From an uncultured Prevotellaceae bacterium (GTDB taxonomy: Bacteria > Bacteroidota > Bacteroidia > Bacteroidales > Muribaculaceae), in the NCBI GenBank assembly GCA_937896015.1, contig CALBLR010000518.1, positions 1 to 6,377 of the forward strand: DNA of 6,377 nucleotides, written 5' to 3'. Position 1 is the stretch's first letter. Each line of letters starts with the position of its first letter. A program made the translations under genes and the position numbers. The notes beneath the pieces were generated by a model. It searched no databases and was not told the origin of the DNA. It saw only the letters and a list, made by a program, of their open reading frames with translations. Below, in pieces: positions 1-5,688 of this stretch.

Positions 1-2691
1 GTATTGCTCCACATTCGAGGTGAGGTCGCCCAGCTTCATCAGGTCGGCCTTGTTGCGGATGAGGAACGGATTGGCCTCGGTGCCTGCTCCCTCGAAGAAC
101 TTGGGCGCCACCTTGAGCGTGTAGAAGCGCGGACGCAGAGTGGCGTCGGCGCTGTAGAGCACGATGGTGTCGGAGCCCGACTCGGTGCCAATCTTGTACA
201 CGCCGTCTTCGATGGAGCCGCAGTGACCCTTAAGGGTGGTCTTGCCGTCGACATAAAGGGCAACCTTGGTGCTGCCAAGCAGGGCTGTGCCCACGTTGGC
301 CGACACATAGTTGGTGTTGTCGGGGAATGCGCTGTCGAATTTCAGCACCGATGCGCTGAGGTCGGCCACGGCATTGCCGTCAAGCCCCTTGATGCGGGGG
401 TAGTAGCCCTCGGTAAACGTCCAGGCGTCGGCCGGGAAGCCGGCAGGGCCTGCAGCGCCAGTGAGCTCGCTGGTGAGTGCGCCATAGTGCTTCGAGCCGA
501 AGCCGGGCACCATCTGCTTGTCGTAGTAAACATTCTCGACGGTGGGAGTGGCTCCGGTGTAGATTTGGCCCAGAGTCTCGCGCACCTCGGTGTCGGCGTC
601 GTAGAGGTAGCTCTCGGCGCGCAGGCGGCCTGCGAAGTAGCAGTTTTTGATTTCGCTCTGCATCACCTCGGTCTTGCCGCTCTCGCCGGTGTAGGAGGCA
701 TAGCGCACGCTGCCGGCGATGCCGCCTGCGGTGCGGGTGCTGGCCGAAGTCACAGCACCGTTGAAGTAGCTGTTGCTGAGCTTGCCCTGCACCACGCCAA
801 CCACGCCGCCAACGGCGGCCTGAGTGTCGTAGCCGTAGACGTCGGCCTGCGCGAAGCAGCGGTCAACCTCGCCGCGGAACACCTGGCCCACTACGCCGCC
901 CAGATACAGGTTGGAGTGCAGTGTGCCGTCGACGGTGCCCGTGAAGTAGCTCATGCGGCAGGCCGATGTGGAGCCAAACAGAGTGCCCACTATGCCGCCG
1001 CCGCAATATGTGTCGGCCGGGCCGCCCACATTGATGCGGCCGCTGGCGTGGCAGTTTTCGATGGCGCCATACACCTGGCCGGCGATGCCGCCGCCCATGC
1101 CACCGTTGGCGGTGATGGTGCCGCTATAGGTGCAGTTGCTCACATCCCAGCCGAGGGCCACGATGCCTGCGGCGCAGATGCCCGCGTTGGTGACCGAGCC
1201 TGTGGTGTGGCAGTTTTCTATTTTACCAAGCATGAAGCCGCCCACAATGGCGGCGTAGTAGCCCTCGCCGCTCACCTTGGCGTCGGTGATGGTGAGGTTT
1301 TTGATCACGGCGGTGGTGTCGCACATGCCGAAGAGGGCTGCGTAGCCACTGGCGCCGGTGTTGACGTCGAGATTCTTAAGTGTGTGGCCTGCACCGTCGA
1401 ATGTGCCGGCAAAGCGCTGGTTCCACGAGTTGCCGATGGGGTCGAAGCGGTAGCCGCCCATGTCGATGTCGTTCATCAGCTTAAACACCTTGCCCTGGTA
1501 GGTCTTGGTGTGGAACACGTTGGCGCCGCCCCAGTTGCGCTCGGTGTCGTTGTTCACCTTGTTGGCCATGGCCACAAGGTCTTCGATGGTCTTCACCTGA
1601 TAGGGGTCGGCCTCGGTGCCCGATCCGCTGAAGCTCTCGGATGGAGCCGACGGATAGGCAAATGTGAAGCCGTCGGGGGTGATGACACCGCTGTTGAGCT
1701 TGCCAGTGTAATACTTGTTGGCGCTGAACATCACCCAAGAGCCGAACGACAGCTGCTTGTCGGTGCCCTTGCCGGTGATGAAGCCGGTGGTCTTGCCGCC
1801 TTCCTTCCAGCCGTCGGTGATGCCCAGAGTGTAGAAGTCGCCCATGGTGGCGCCGCCGGCATACACAAGCTGGCTGGCGATGCTGATGGTGGAGTCGGAC
1901 TTGAGCACCACCTCAACGGTCTGGCCGTGGTTGCCGAAGTTCTTGACGGCAACAAGGTTCTTGCCCTTTTGCTCCACAATCACATTCCAGTCCTCGTCGG
2001 GGTCGGCGCCGTTGCCGTCGTCATAGTAGGTGACGTGCATCGAGCCGTTGCTCTTCTCAATCAGGGTCTTGTAGCCGGCCACCAGGAAGTTGTCCTTCTT
2101 GTCGCCGCTCACGACCCACGCAGCCCACCATGTGTCGATGGAGAGGTTGCCCGAGGCGTCGATTGAGCCTTCGAGCTGCACGGTGCGGTCGGGCTTGCCG
2201 GCATAGTTGACGCAAGCAAGGTCGATGGGGCCGTAGGTGGTGTGCACATACAGCTGCTGATTGGGGATGGTGACCTTGCCGGTGGCGGCATCGACTGCGG
2301 CATGCACATTGATGCCCTTGGTCCAGAAGTTCTGGATCTCGATGCTGTCGGCCGACAACTTTTTGATTGTCACCGATGAGCCTCCGTCGCCCAGTGTGGT
2401 CACGAGCGAGCTGTAGGTCATCACGCGCTTGCCCTCAAGCGCATCGAGGCTCACGGCCCTGGCGGCCGGAGCGCGGCGCGCGGCCTGGCGCGCCTGCTGG
2501 GCGCCCTTGACCGGCGCAAACTGCGCCTGAGCCACTGCGGCTGCCGGCAGCCTGCCCTCGACGCTGGCCTGGCGCGCCTGCTGCGCGCTCTCGGGGGCTT
2601 GCGCCAAGTCGGCCACCTGCTGGGCACTGGCCCCTATAGCCGATGTTGCGGCCAAGAAGAGCGCCAGTAGTAATGTAGTGACTTTTCTCAT
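1..2691 (-). CDS. Secreted GLUG-repeat surface protein, 3' end missing
   Basis: The frame is open for 897 codons from ATG 2691-2689 to the left edge, so the C-terminus and any anchoring or type IX secretion domain are not visible. Residues 1-23 form a Sec signal peptide: MRK, a hydrophobic run LLLALFLA, then ASA before Q24. Residues 24-85 are a low-complexity Ala/Gln/Arg segment with AQQARQA twice. Residues 85-350 look like beta-rich domains and I do not recognise them. At 356-365 GSGTEADPYQ opens a GLUG module; FAGTFDGAGHTLKNL follows near 425-440. Seven GLUG-like repeats (pattern NC-x(3)-G-x-V) are centred on C494, C520, C547, C578, C612, S641 and C684. A second module opens with GAGTEANPF at 868-876. 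GLUG proteins are cell-surface proteins expected to fold as a beta-helix; an adhesin or matrix-binding role is inference. An in-frame ATG at 2712-2710 would add MAKNIFY. I prefer 2691 because it gives a cleaner signal peptide. Confidence 0.93.
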   Translation of the reverse strand, partial: MRKVTTLLLALFLAATSAIGASAQQVADLAQAPESAQQARQASVEGRLPAAAVAQAQFAPVKGAQQARQAARRAPAARAVSLDALEGKRVMTYSSLVTTLGDGGSSVTIKKLSADSIEIQNFWTKGINVHAAVDAATGKVTIPNQQLYVHTTYGPIDLACVNYAGKPDRTVQLEGSIDASGNLSIDTWWAAWVVSGDKKDNFLVAGYKTLIEKSNGSMHVTYYDDGNGADPDEDWNVIVEQKGKNLVAVKNFGNHGQTVEVVLKSDSTISIASQLVYAGGATMGDFYTLGITDGWKEGGKTTGFITGKGTDKQLSFGSWVMFSANKYYTGKLNSGVITPDGFTFAYPSAPSESFSGSGTEADPYQVKTIEDLVAMANKVNNDTERNWGGANVFHTKTYQGKVFKLMNDIDMGGYRFDPIGNSWNQRFAGTFDGAGHTLKNLDVNTGASGYAALFGMCDTTAVIKNLTITDAKVSGEGYYAAIVGGFMLGKIENCHTTGSVTNAGICAAGIVALGWDVSNCTYSGTITANGGMGGGIAGQVYGAIENCHASGRINVGGPADTYCGGGIVGTLFGSTSACRMSYFTGTVDGTLHSNLYLGGVVGQVFRGEVDRCFAQADVYGYDTQAAVGGVVGVVQGKLSNSYFNGAVTSASTRTAGGIAGSVRYASYTGESGKTEVMQSEIKNCYFAGRLRAESYLYDADTEVRETLGQIYTGATPTVENVYYDKQMVPGFGSKHYGALTSELTGAAGPAGFPADAWTFTEGYYPRIKGLDGNAVADLSASVLKFDSAFPDNTNYVSANVGTALLGSTKVALYVDGKTTLKGHCGSIEDGVYKIGTESGSDTIVLYSADATLRPRFYTLKVAPKFFEGAGTEANPFLIRNKADLMKLGDLTSNVEQY
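2482..2583 (-). repeat. 18-bp direct repeat inside the surface-protein gene
   Basis: The 18-base string GGCCTGGCGCGCCTGCTG occurs exactly at 2482-2499 and again at 2566-2583. The spacing is 84 bp, a multiple of three, so both copies encode QQARQA in the Ala/Gln/Arg-rich stretch just after the signal peptide. After one mismatch the match continues for four more bases. Confidence 0.85.
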
Positions 2692-2712
2692 ATAAAAAAT
2701 GTTTTTAGCCAT

Positions 2713-2784
2713 GAGGGGAAGTTGGTGTTGTTCTCTATCGCTGGCAGCCTCGCGTTATGGCACACATGGGCGCGTCTTCCCCTC
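2713..2784 (-). promoter_or_regulatory. Leader inverted repeat before the surface-protein start
   Basis: GAGGGGAAG at 2713-2721 and CTTCCCCTC at 2776-2784 are perfect 9-bp inverted repeats separated by 54 bases. In the leftward mRNA the 3' arm ends right next to the alternative ATG at 2712 and 21 bases before the preferred ATG at 2691. A 9-bp stem here would lie close to the ribosome entry region. A role in translational control is inference. I could not match it to a known riboswitch class: the cobalamin and TPP conserved boxes are absent. Confidence 0.5.
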
Positions 2785-2816
2785 GGTGTTATGAATTGCG
2801 CGCGCCAAAGCAGTCA

Positions 2817-2843
2817 TGCCGCCAGGCCGGGTGCGTCGCGGCA
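2817..2843 (-). other. Hairpin in the surface-protein 5' leader
   Basis: TGCCGC at 2817-2822 pairs with GCGGCA at 2838-2843 around a 15-base loop. It lies a few bases downstream of the predicted transcription start of the leftward surface-protein gene, so it would be at the 5' end of that mRNA. It may protect the transcript end, but the 6-bp stem is short enough to be chance in GC-rich sequence. Confidence 0.35.
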
Positions 2844-2862
2844 CTCCCAAGCCATTTTAGTG

Positions 2863-2894
2863 CAAAATTAAAACTTTTAGCGGGCAAAAACAAA
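2863..2894 (-). promoter_or_regulatory. Bacteroides-type promoter of the surface-protein gene
   Basis: On the minus strand TTTG (2894-2891) is followed by a 20-base spacer and TAATTTTG (2870-2863), which matches the Bacteroidota -33/-7 consensus TTTG...TAnnTTTG. Transcription would start near 2857 and give a 5' leader of about 165 bases before the ATG at 2691, unusually long and containing inverted repeats. The promoter lies just past the terminator of the purF-like gene, so the two leftward genes appear to be transcribed separately. Confidence 0.75.
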
Positions 2895-2936
2895 TCATTT
2901 TAAGTCCAAGCACTGTGTCATTATTAATTTTCTCAA

Positions 2937-2986
2937 CAAAAAACAGAGCCGCCGCGCCCCACCCTTTCGGGCGAAGCGCGGCGGCT
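2937..2986 (-). terminator. Intrinsic terminator of the purF-like gene
   Basis: GCCGCCGCGC (2948-2957) and GCGCGGCGGC (2976-2985) form a perfect 10-bp GC-only stem, extended by one A-T pair at 2947/2986. Inside it, CCC-GAAA-GGG can form a second short stem with a GNRA-type loop on the transcript strand. Read leftward, the stem is followed within two bases by six T's (2943-2938). It begins 31 bp after the stop codon of the purF-like gene. There is no matching T tract on the plus-strand side. Confidence 0.88.
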
Positions 2987-3017
2987 TAATATCGTTAACA
3001 AGCGGGGGCGGTGCAGC

Positions 3018-4430
3018 CTAAAACCGGCTCGACCCGTCGAAGCAGTGGGTGCACACCTTGCACTTGGGCAGGCCTATGGCCGCTATCAGCTCTTCGATGG
3101 TGCTGAACTTGAGCGAGGTGAGGCCGAAGCGCTGGCGTATGATCTCCACCATGCGCTCATATTGCGGCGAGTGGCTGGCGGCATACTTGTCGAGGTCCTT
3201 GTCGGGGTCGCCCTCCAGCTCGCCGATTATGCGGCGCGTGATCAGCTCCATGTCGCTCTTTGAGTTGGTGAAGCCAATGAACGGGCAGCCGTAGATGAGC
3301 GGCGGGCACGAGATGCGCATGTGCACCTCACGGGCGCCGTAGTCATAGAGCACGCGGGTGTTGTCGCGCAGCTGGGTGCCGCGCACTATCGAGTCGTCGC
3401 AAAACAGCACCCGCTTGCCTTCGAGCATGGCGCGGTTGGGGATAAGCTTCATCTTGGCCACCAGCGAGCGCATGGCCTGGTTGCTGGGCGTGAAGCTGCG
3501 CGGCCACGTGGGCGTGTATTTGCTGATGGCGCGGTGATAGGGCACGCCCTTGCCCTCGGCATAGCCAAGGGCCATGCCTGTGCCCGAATCGGGTATGCCG
3601 CAGGCGCAGTCCACCTCGGCATCGTCGGCGCGGCCCATCTGCAGGCCTATGTTGAAGCGCACGTCCTCCACATTGCGGCCCTCGTAGCACGAGGTGGGGA
3701 AGCCATAGTACACCCACAGGAACGAGCACACCTGCATGTCGCCTCCGGGCTTGCGCAGCTGCGTCACGCCGCCGTCGGCCGTGAGGCGCACTATCTCGCC
3801 CGGCCCCAGGTAGCGGTCGACCTCGTAGTCGAGGTTGGGAAACGCGGTCGACTCGCTGGCAGCGGCCCAGGCGCCGTCGCGCCGGCCTATCACCACGGGG
3901 GTGCGGCCCAGGCGGTCGCGCGCCGCAATAATGCCCTGCTCGGTGAGCAGCAGCATCGAGCACGAGCCCTTAATCAGCTTCTGCGCGCGCTCGATGCCGT
4001 CGGCCAGAGTGTCGCCCTCGGTGATGAGCAGAGCCACCAGCTCGGTGGGGTTGACCGCACCGTTGCTGAGTTCGGCAAAGTGGTGGCCGCGGTCGAGCAT
4101 GCGCCTCTCGAGTTCGGAGATGTTGGCGATGCGGGCTACCGTGACGATGGCAAACTTGCCCAAGCGGCTGTTGAACACAATGGGCTGCGGATCGGTGTCG
4201 CTGATCACGCCAATGCCCGAGCTGCCCTTGAACTTCGGCAGCTCGGCATCGAACTTATTGCGGAAATAAGCGTTTTCAAGACTGTGAATTGAGCGCACAA
4301 ACGCGCGCTGGCTCTCATCGTAGGTGGCAAGGCCGCCGCGGCGCGTGCCCAGATGCGAGTGATAGTCTGTCCCATAGAACAGGTCGGTGATGCAGGGGCC
4401 GTTGGCCACCGTGCCGAAAAATCCTCCCAT
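3018..4430 (-). CDS. purF-like: PurF-family amidophosphoribosyltransferase-like protein lacking the catalytic Cys
   Basis: This 470-residue protein has the PurF layout: an N-terminal Ntn-hydrolase (glutaminase) fold at about 1-230, then a type I phosphoribosyltransferase domain. PurF uses glutamine and PRPP to make 5-phosphoribosylamine, the first committed step of purine synthesis. The PRTase half looks intact: PDSG at 280-283, KYTPTWPRSF at 304-313, and the PRPP loop VLFCDDSIVRGTQ at 341-353. C235, C382, C460 and C463 align with the four Fe-S ligands of B. subtilis PurF. The glutaminase half does not look active. The protein starts MGGFFG instead of MCGIxG, so the N-terminal nucleophile is Gly. 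The usual HNG oxyanion motif appears as RIA (100-102), and the arginine expected in GHxRYST is missing. It is therefore probably a PurF paralogue that uses free ammonia or does another reaction. It has its own promoter and terminator. The family call is very sure; the reaction is not. Confidence 0.96.
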   Translation of the reverse strand: MGGFFGTVANGPCITDLFYGTDYHSHLGTRRGGLATYDESQRAFVRSIHSLENAYFRNKFDAELPKFKGSSGIGVISDTDPQPIVFNSRLGKFAIVTVARIANISELERRMLDRGHHFAELSNGAVNPTELVALLITEGDTLADGIERAQKLIKGSCSMLLLTEQGIIAARDRLGRTPVVIGRRDGAWAAASESTAFPNLDYEVDRYLGPGEIVRLTADGGVTQLRKPGGDMQVCSFLWVYYGFPTSCYEGRNVEDVRFNIGLQMGRADDAEVDCACGIPDSGTGMALGYAEGKGVPYHRAISKYTPTWPRSFTPSNQAMRSLVAKMKLIPNRAMLEGKRVLFCDDSIVRGTQLRDNTRVLYDYGAREVHMRISCPPLIYGCPFIGFTNSKSDMELITRRIIGELEGDPDKDLDKYAASHSPQYERMVEIIRQRFGLTSLKFSTIEELIAAIGLPKCKVCTHCFDGSSRF

Positions 4431-4484
4431 AGCGTAATATGTCTATATTAATAATGTGGTGCGATAAAGTTTAATGCCAGTGGT

Positions 4485-4504
4485 GCGGGCCAAGCGGGGC
4501 CCGC
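4485..4504 (-). other. Hairpin in the leader of the purF-like gene
   Basis: GCGGGCC (4485-4491) and GGCCCGC (4498-4504) form a perfect 7-bp GC stem with a 6-base loop. It lies between the predicted transcription start and the ATG at 4430, in the middle of an otherwise AT-rich leader. No T tract follows on the leftward strand, so it is not a simple terminator. I do not recognise a purine riboswitch here. Confidence 0.55.
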
Positions 4505-4527
4505 GCGTAACACGCCAAGTGAAAGTG

Positions 4528-4558
4528 CAAAGTTAACCCATTTGCGCCAAGCGTCAAA
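4528..4558 (-). promoter_or_regulatory. Bacteroides-type promoter of the purF-like gene
   Basis: On the minus strand TTTG (4558-4555) is followed by a 19-base spacer and TAACTTTG (4535-4528), a full match to TTTG-N19-TAnnTTTG. Transcription would begin near 4521, leaving a leader of about 90 bases before the ATG at 4430. Confidence 0.82.
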
Positions 4559-4604
4559 CCCCGCACCCCGTTTTTTTTCACCCAGTTCTTTCCGAGAAAA
4601 AGTC

Positions 4605-4921
4605 ATAAGGTTGTTAAGATGTATTACATGTTCGCCAAGCCGATCAAGGTATTAAAAACAATATCCGTATTCGCACAAAAAAGAAGAGAGATGGCAATTC
4701 CATTTTGGAAAGGGATACATGGCATTGGCATAGAATCGGCACCTATGCCCCCCCACACAAAGCCAGACGAGAGTAACAACGCACACATGTTACTTCCCAT
4801 CTGGCTTTTATTCTTGGCTACAAAAAGCGCTCAAATGCTAAGTGTGAATTTCCTCTTGAGTGCATCGATAAACCACGCTCTATGAAAAATACTGATTTTT
4901 AGCCAATTAGTTGGCATATAT
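4605..4921. other. AT-rich intergenic stretch with a hairpin cluster, no confident gene
   Basis: This stretch is visibly more AT-rich than the flanking genes. Going right it holds TTCCA-TTT-TGGAA (near 4698-4710), GGCATAG/CTATGCC (4727-4733 with 4743-4749), a large stem (4759-4808, listed separately) and GCCAA-TTAG-TTGGC (4902-4915). No TAnnTTTG promoter was found on either strand inside it. An 88-codon open frame at 4619-4885 (plus strand) crosses the hairpins. It uses AGA, ATA and TTA codons unlike the neighbouring genes, and its product matches nothing I recognise. The stretch may be a decayed mobile or repeat element, or an uncharacterised RNA. Confidence 0.45.
4759..4818 (+). terminator. 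Possible terminator-like long hairpin
   Basis: AAAGCCAGA (4759-4767) pairs perfectly with TCTGGCTTT (4800-4808). Inside it, AGTAAC (4772-4777) pairs with GTTACT (4789-4794) around an 11-base loop, giving 15 pairs with an asymmetric internal loop. On the plus strand the stem runs into a T-rich tail (TTTTATTCTT), which looks like an intrinsic terminator. No gene with a recognisable promoter ends here, so what it would terminate is unknown. Confidence 0.4.
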
Positions 4922-5020
4922 GGACTTTTTCCATGATTTTAGGGGCGATTTTGGGGACTTTTTCCGAGTTTTTGAGGTGGCTTTTAGGGACTTTTTCCGT
5001 AGGGACGGTGGCGGCGGGGC
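4922..5020 (+). repeat. Three 33-bp-spaced repeats with the core GGACTTTTTCC
   Basis: The 11-base core GGACTTTTTCC occurs exactly at 4922-4932, 4955-4965 and 4988-4998, each start 33 bp from the last. Copies 2 and 3 share a longer match, TTTTRGGGACTTTTTCCG (4949-4966 and 4982-4999). The rest of each 33-base unit is only partly conserved: units 1 and 2 agree at about 13 of their remaining 22 positions, and unit 3 diverges after the core. The array ends about 40-75 bp upstream of the -7 element of the DUF4199 gene. Three sites on one face of the helix fit an array of protein-binding sites, but a decayed tandem repeat is equally possible. Confidence 0.85.
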
Positions 5021-5061
5021 AAAAATCGGGGGAAATTACGCGGTGTTTGTGCAAATAGCAG

Positions 5062-5069
5062 TATCTTTG
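5062..5069 (+). promoter_or_regulatory. Probable -7 element for the DUF4199-GT2 operon
   Basis: TATCTTTG matches the Bacteroidota -7 consensus TAnnTTTG. Transcription would start near 5075, leaving only about 20 bases before the start codon. The only TTTG upstream (5046-5049) is 12 bases away, too close to be a normal -33 box. The promoter may therefore be weak or activator-dependent, which makes the repeat array just upstream more interesting. Confidence 0.6.
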
Positions 5070-5095
5070 CAAGTTGTAACCAATAGGTGACTATG

Positions 5096-5632
5096 ATGGA
5101 AACGAAACTTATCTACCAGCGCGCCGCACGGTATGGCGTGCCCATGGGGCTGTATCTGAGCCTACTGTCGGTGGCGGTGGTGTTCAGCGACCGCGCGGCG
5201 TTGCTGCCGGTGCTGGCACTGGTGCTGATAGTGTGCTGGCCGCTGGCCATCTACCGCATCCAGCGGCGCGAGCATCTGGCCGCCGGCGGAGCCATGCCCT
5301 ATGCGGGGCTGTGGCTTATGGGAATAATGACGGTGGTGTGCGGCAGCCTGATATGCGCCCTGGTGACGTGCGGGGTGATCACGGCTTTGCGCCCCAACTT
5401 CATCTACGAGCAGATGCAAGAGGCTTTGGACATCTACCGCCAGGTGCCCGAAATGCGCGGCAGCGAGATGATGGCGGTTATGCAGCAGGCCACCGACAGG
5501 GGCATGCTGCCGTCGCCCATCGAGTATGTGATGCAGATGTTTTGGCTCACATCGTTTGCCGGCTCGGTGATAAGCGCGGTGCTGGCCTTTGTGGCCATGA
5601 AGCTGCCCGCGCGCCGCAGCGGCAAGGGCTGA
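5096..5632 (+). CDS. DUF4199 domain-containing inner-membrane protein
   Basis: This 178-residue protein has four predicted membrane helices, at about 13-31, 34-54, 70-98 and 147-169. The hydrophilic segment 99-146 lies between helices 3 and 4 and contains RPNFIYEQMQEAL. This helix layout, the charged YRIQRREHLAAGG loop after helix 2, and the P-x-F-x-x-Q-M segment after helix 3 fit the DUF4199 family, which has no known biochemical function. It is followed by a GT2 glycosyltransferase; I recall this pairing from other Bacteroidota, which suggests a partner role at the membrane. The start is uncertain between GTG 5087, ATG 5093 and ATG 5096. I chose 5096 because AGGTGA (5085-5090) then lies five bases upstream as a Shine-Dalgarno sequence. 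Its short basic C-terminus (ARRSGKG) is probably cytoplasmic. Confidence 0.88.
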   Translation: METKLIYQRAARYGVPMGLYLSLLSVAVVFSDRAALLPVLALVLIVCWPLAIYRIQRREHLAAGGAMPYAGLWLMGIMTVVCGSLICALVTCGVITALRPNFIYEQMQEALDIYRQVPEMRGSEMMAVMQQATDRGMLPSPIEYVMQMFWLTSFAGSVISAVLAFVAMKLPARRSGKG

Positions 5633-5643
5633 CCATTTTTTTT
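5605..5643 (+). terminator. Weak terminator or attenuator between DUF4199 and GT2
   Basis: At the 3' end of the DUF4199 gene GCCC (5605-5608) can pair with GGGC (5626-5629), with GCC/GGC (5613-5615 with 5621-5623) inside. Eight T's follow at 5636-5643. The stem is broken and the T tract begins six bases late, so at best this is a leaky terminator that would lower expression of the glycosyltransferase. Confidence 0.25.
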
Positions 5644-5688
5644 GACAGCGAACAAGAATATTACACATAGAATATATTATATAGGAAT

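Noticed and set aside
4..2166. A 720-codon open frame on the plus strand
   Set aside because: It is codon-phase antisense to the surface-protein gene, which rarely uses TTA, CTA or TCA, so few stops arise. Its translation is low-complexity Ala/Gly/Val/His without a recognisable domain, while the minus strand gives a signal peptide and GLUG repeats.
2713..2784. An invertible promoter of the kind that controls Bacteroides surface genes
   Set aside because: The inverted repeats are only 9 bp, and the 54 bases between them hold no TAnnTTTG element on either strand. The likely promoter lies outside them at 2863-2894, and no recombinase gene is present in the window.
2692..2860. A cobalamin or TPP riboswitch in the surface-protein leader
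   Set aside because: A short GCCAGCG string resembles part of the TPP element, but CUGAGA and the rest of its core are missing. The cobalamin conserved boxes are also absent.
3321..4292. A 323-codon open frame on the plus strand
   Set aside because: It is antisense to the purF-like gene, whose minus-strand product has clear family motifs along its whole length. The plus-strand product is Ala/His-rich and unrecognisable.
4570..4578. A run of eight T's as a rightward terminator
   Set aside because: No GC-rich inverted repeat precedes it on the plus strand, and no gene is transcribed rightward into it.
4619..4885. An 88-codon open frame on the plus strand, a possible small gene
   Set aside because: It has no promoter match or clear ribosome site and its codon choice is unlike the neighbours. 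It runs through several hairpins and its product has no recognisable motif beyond one hydrophobic run (MLLPIWLLFLA). It cannot be excluded, but it is not supported.
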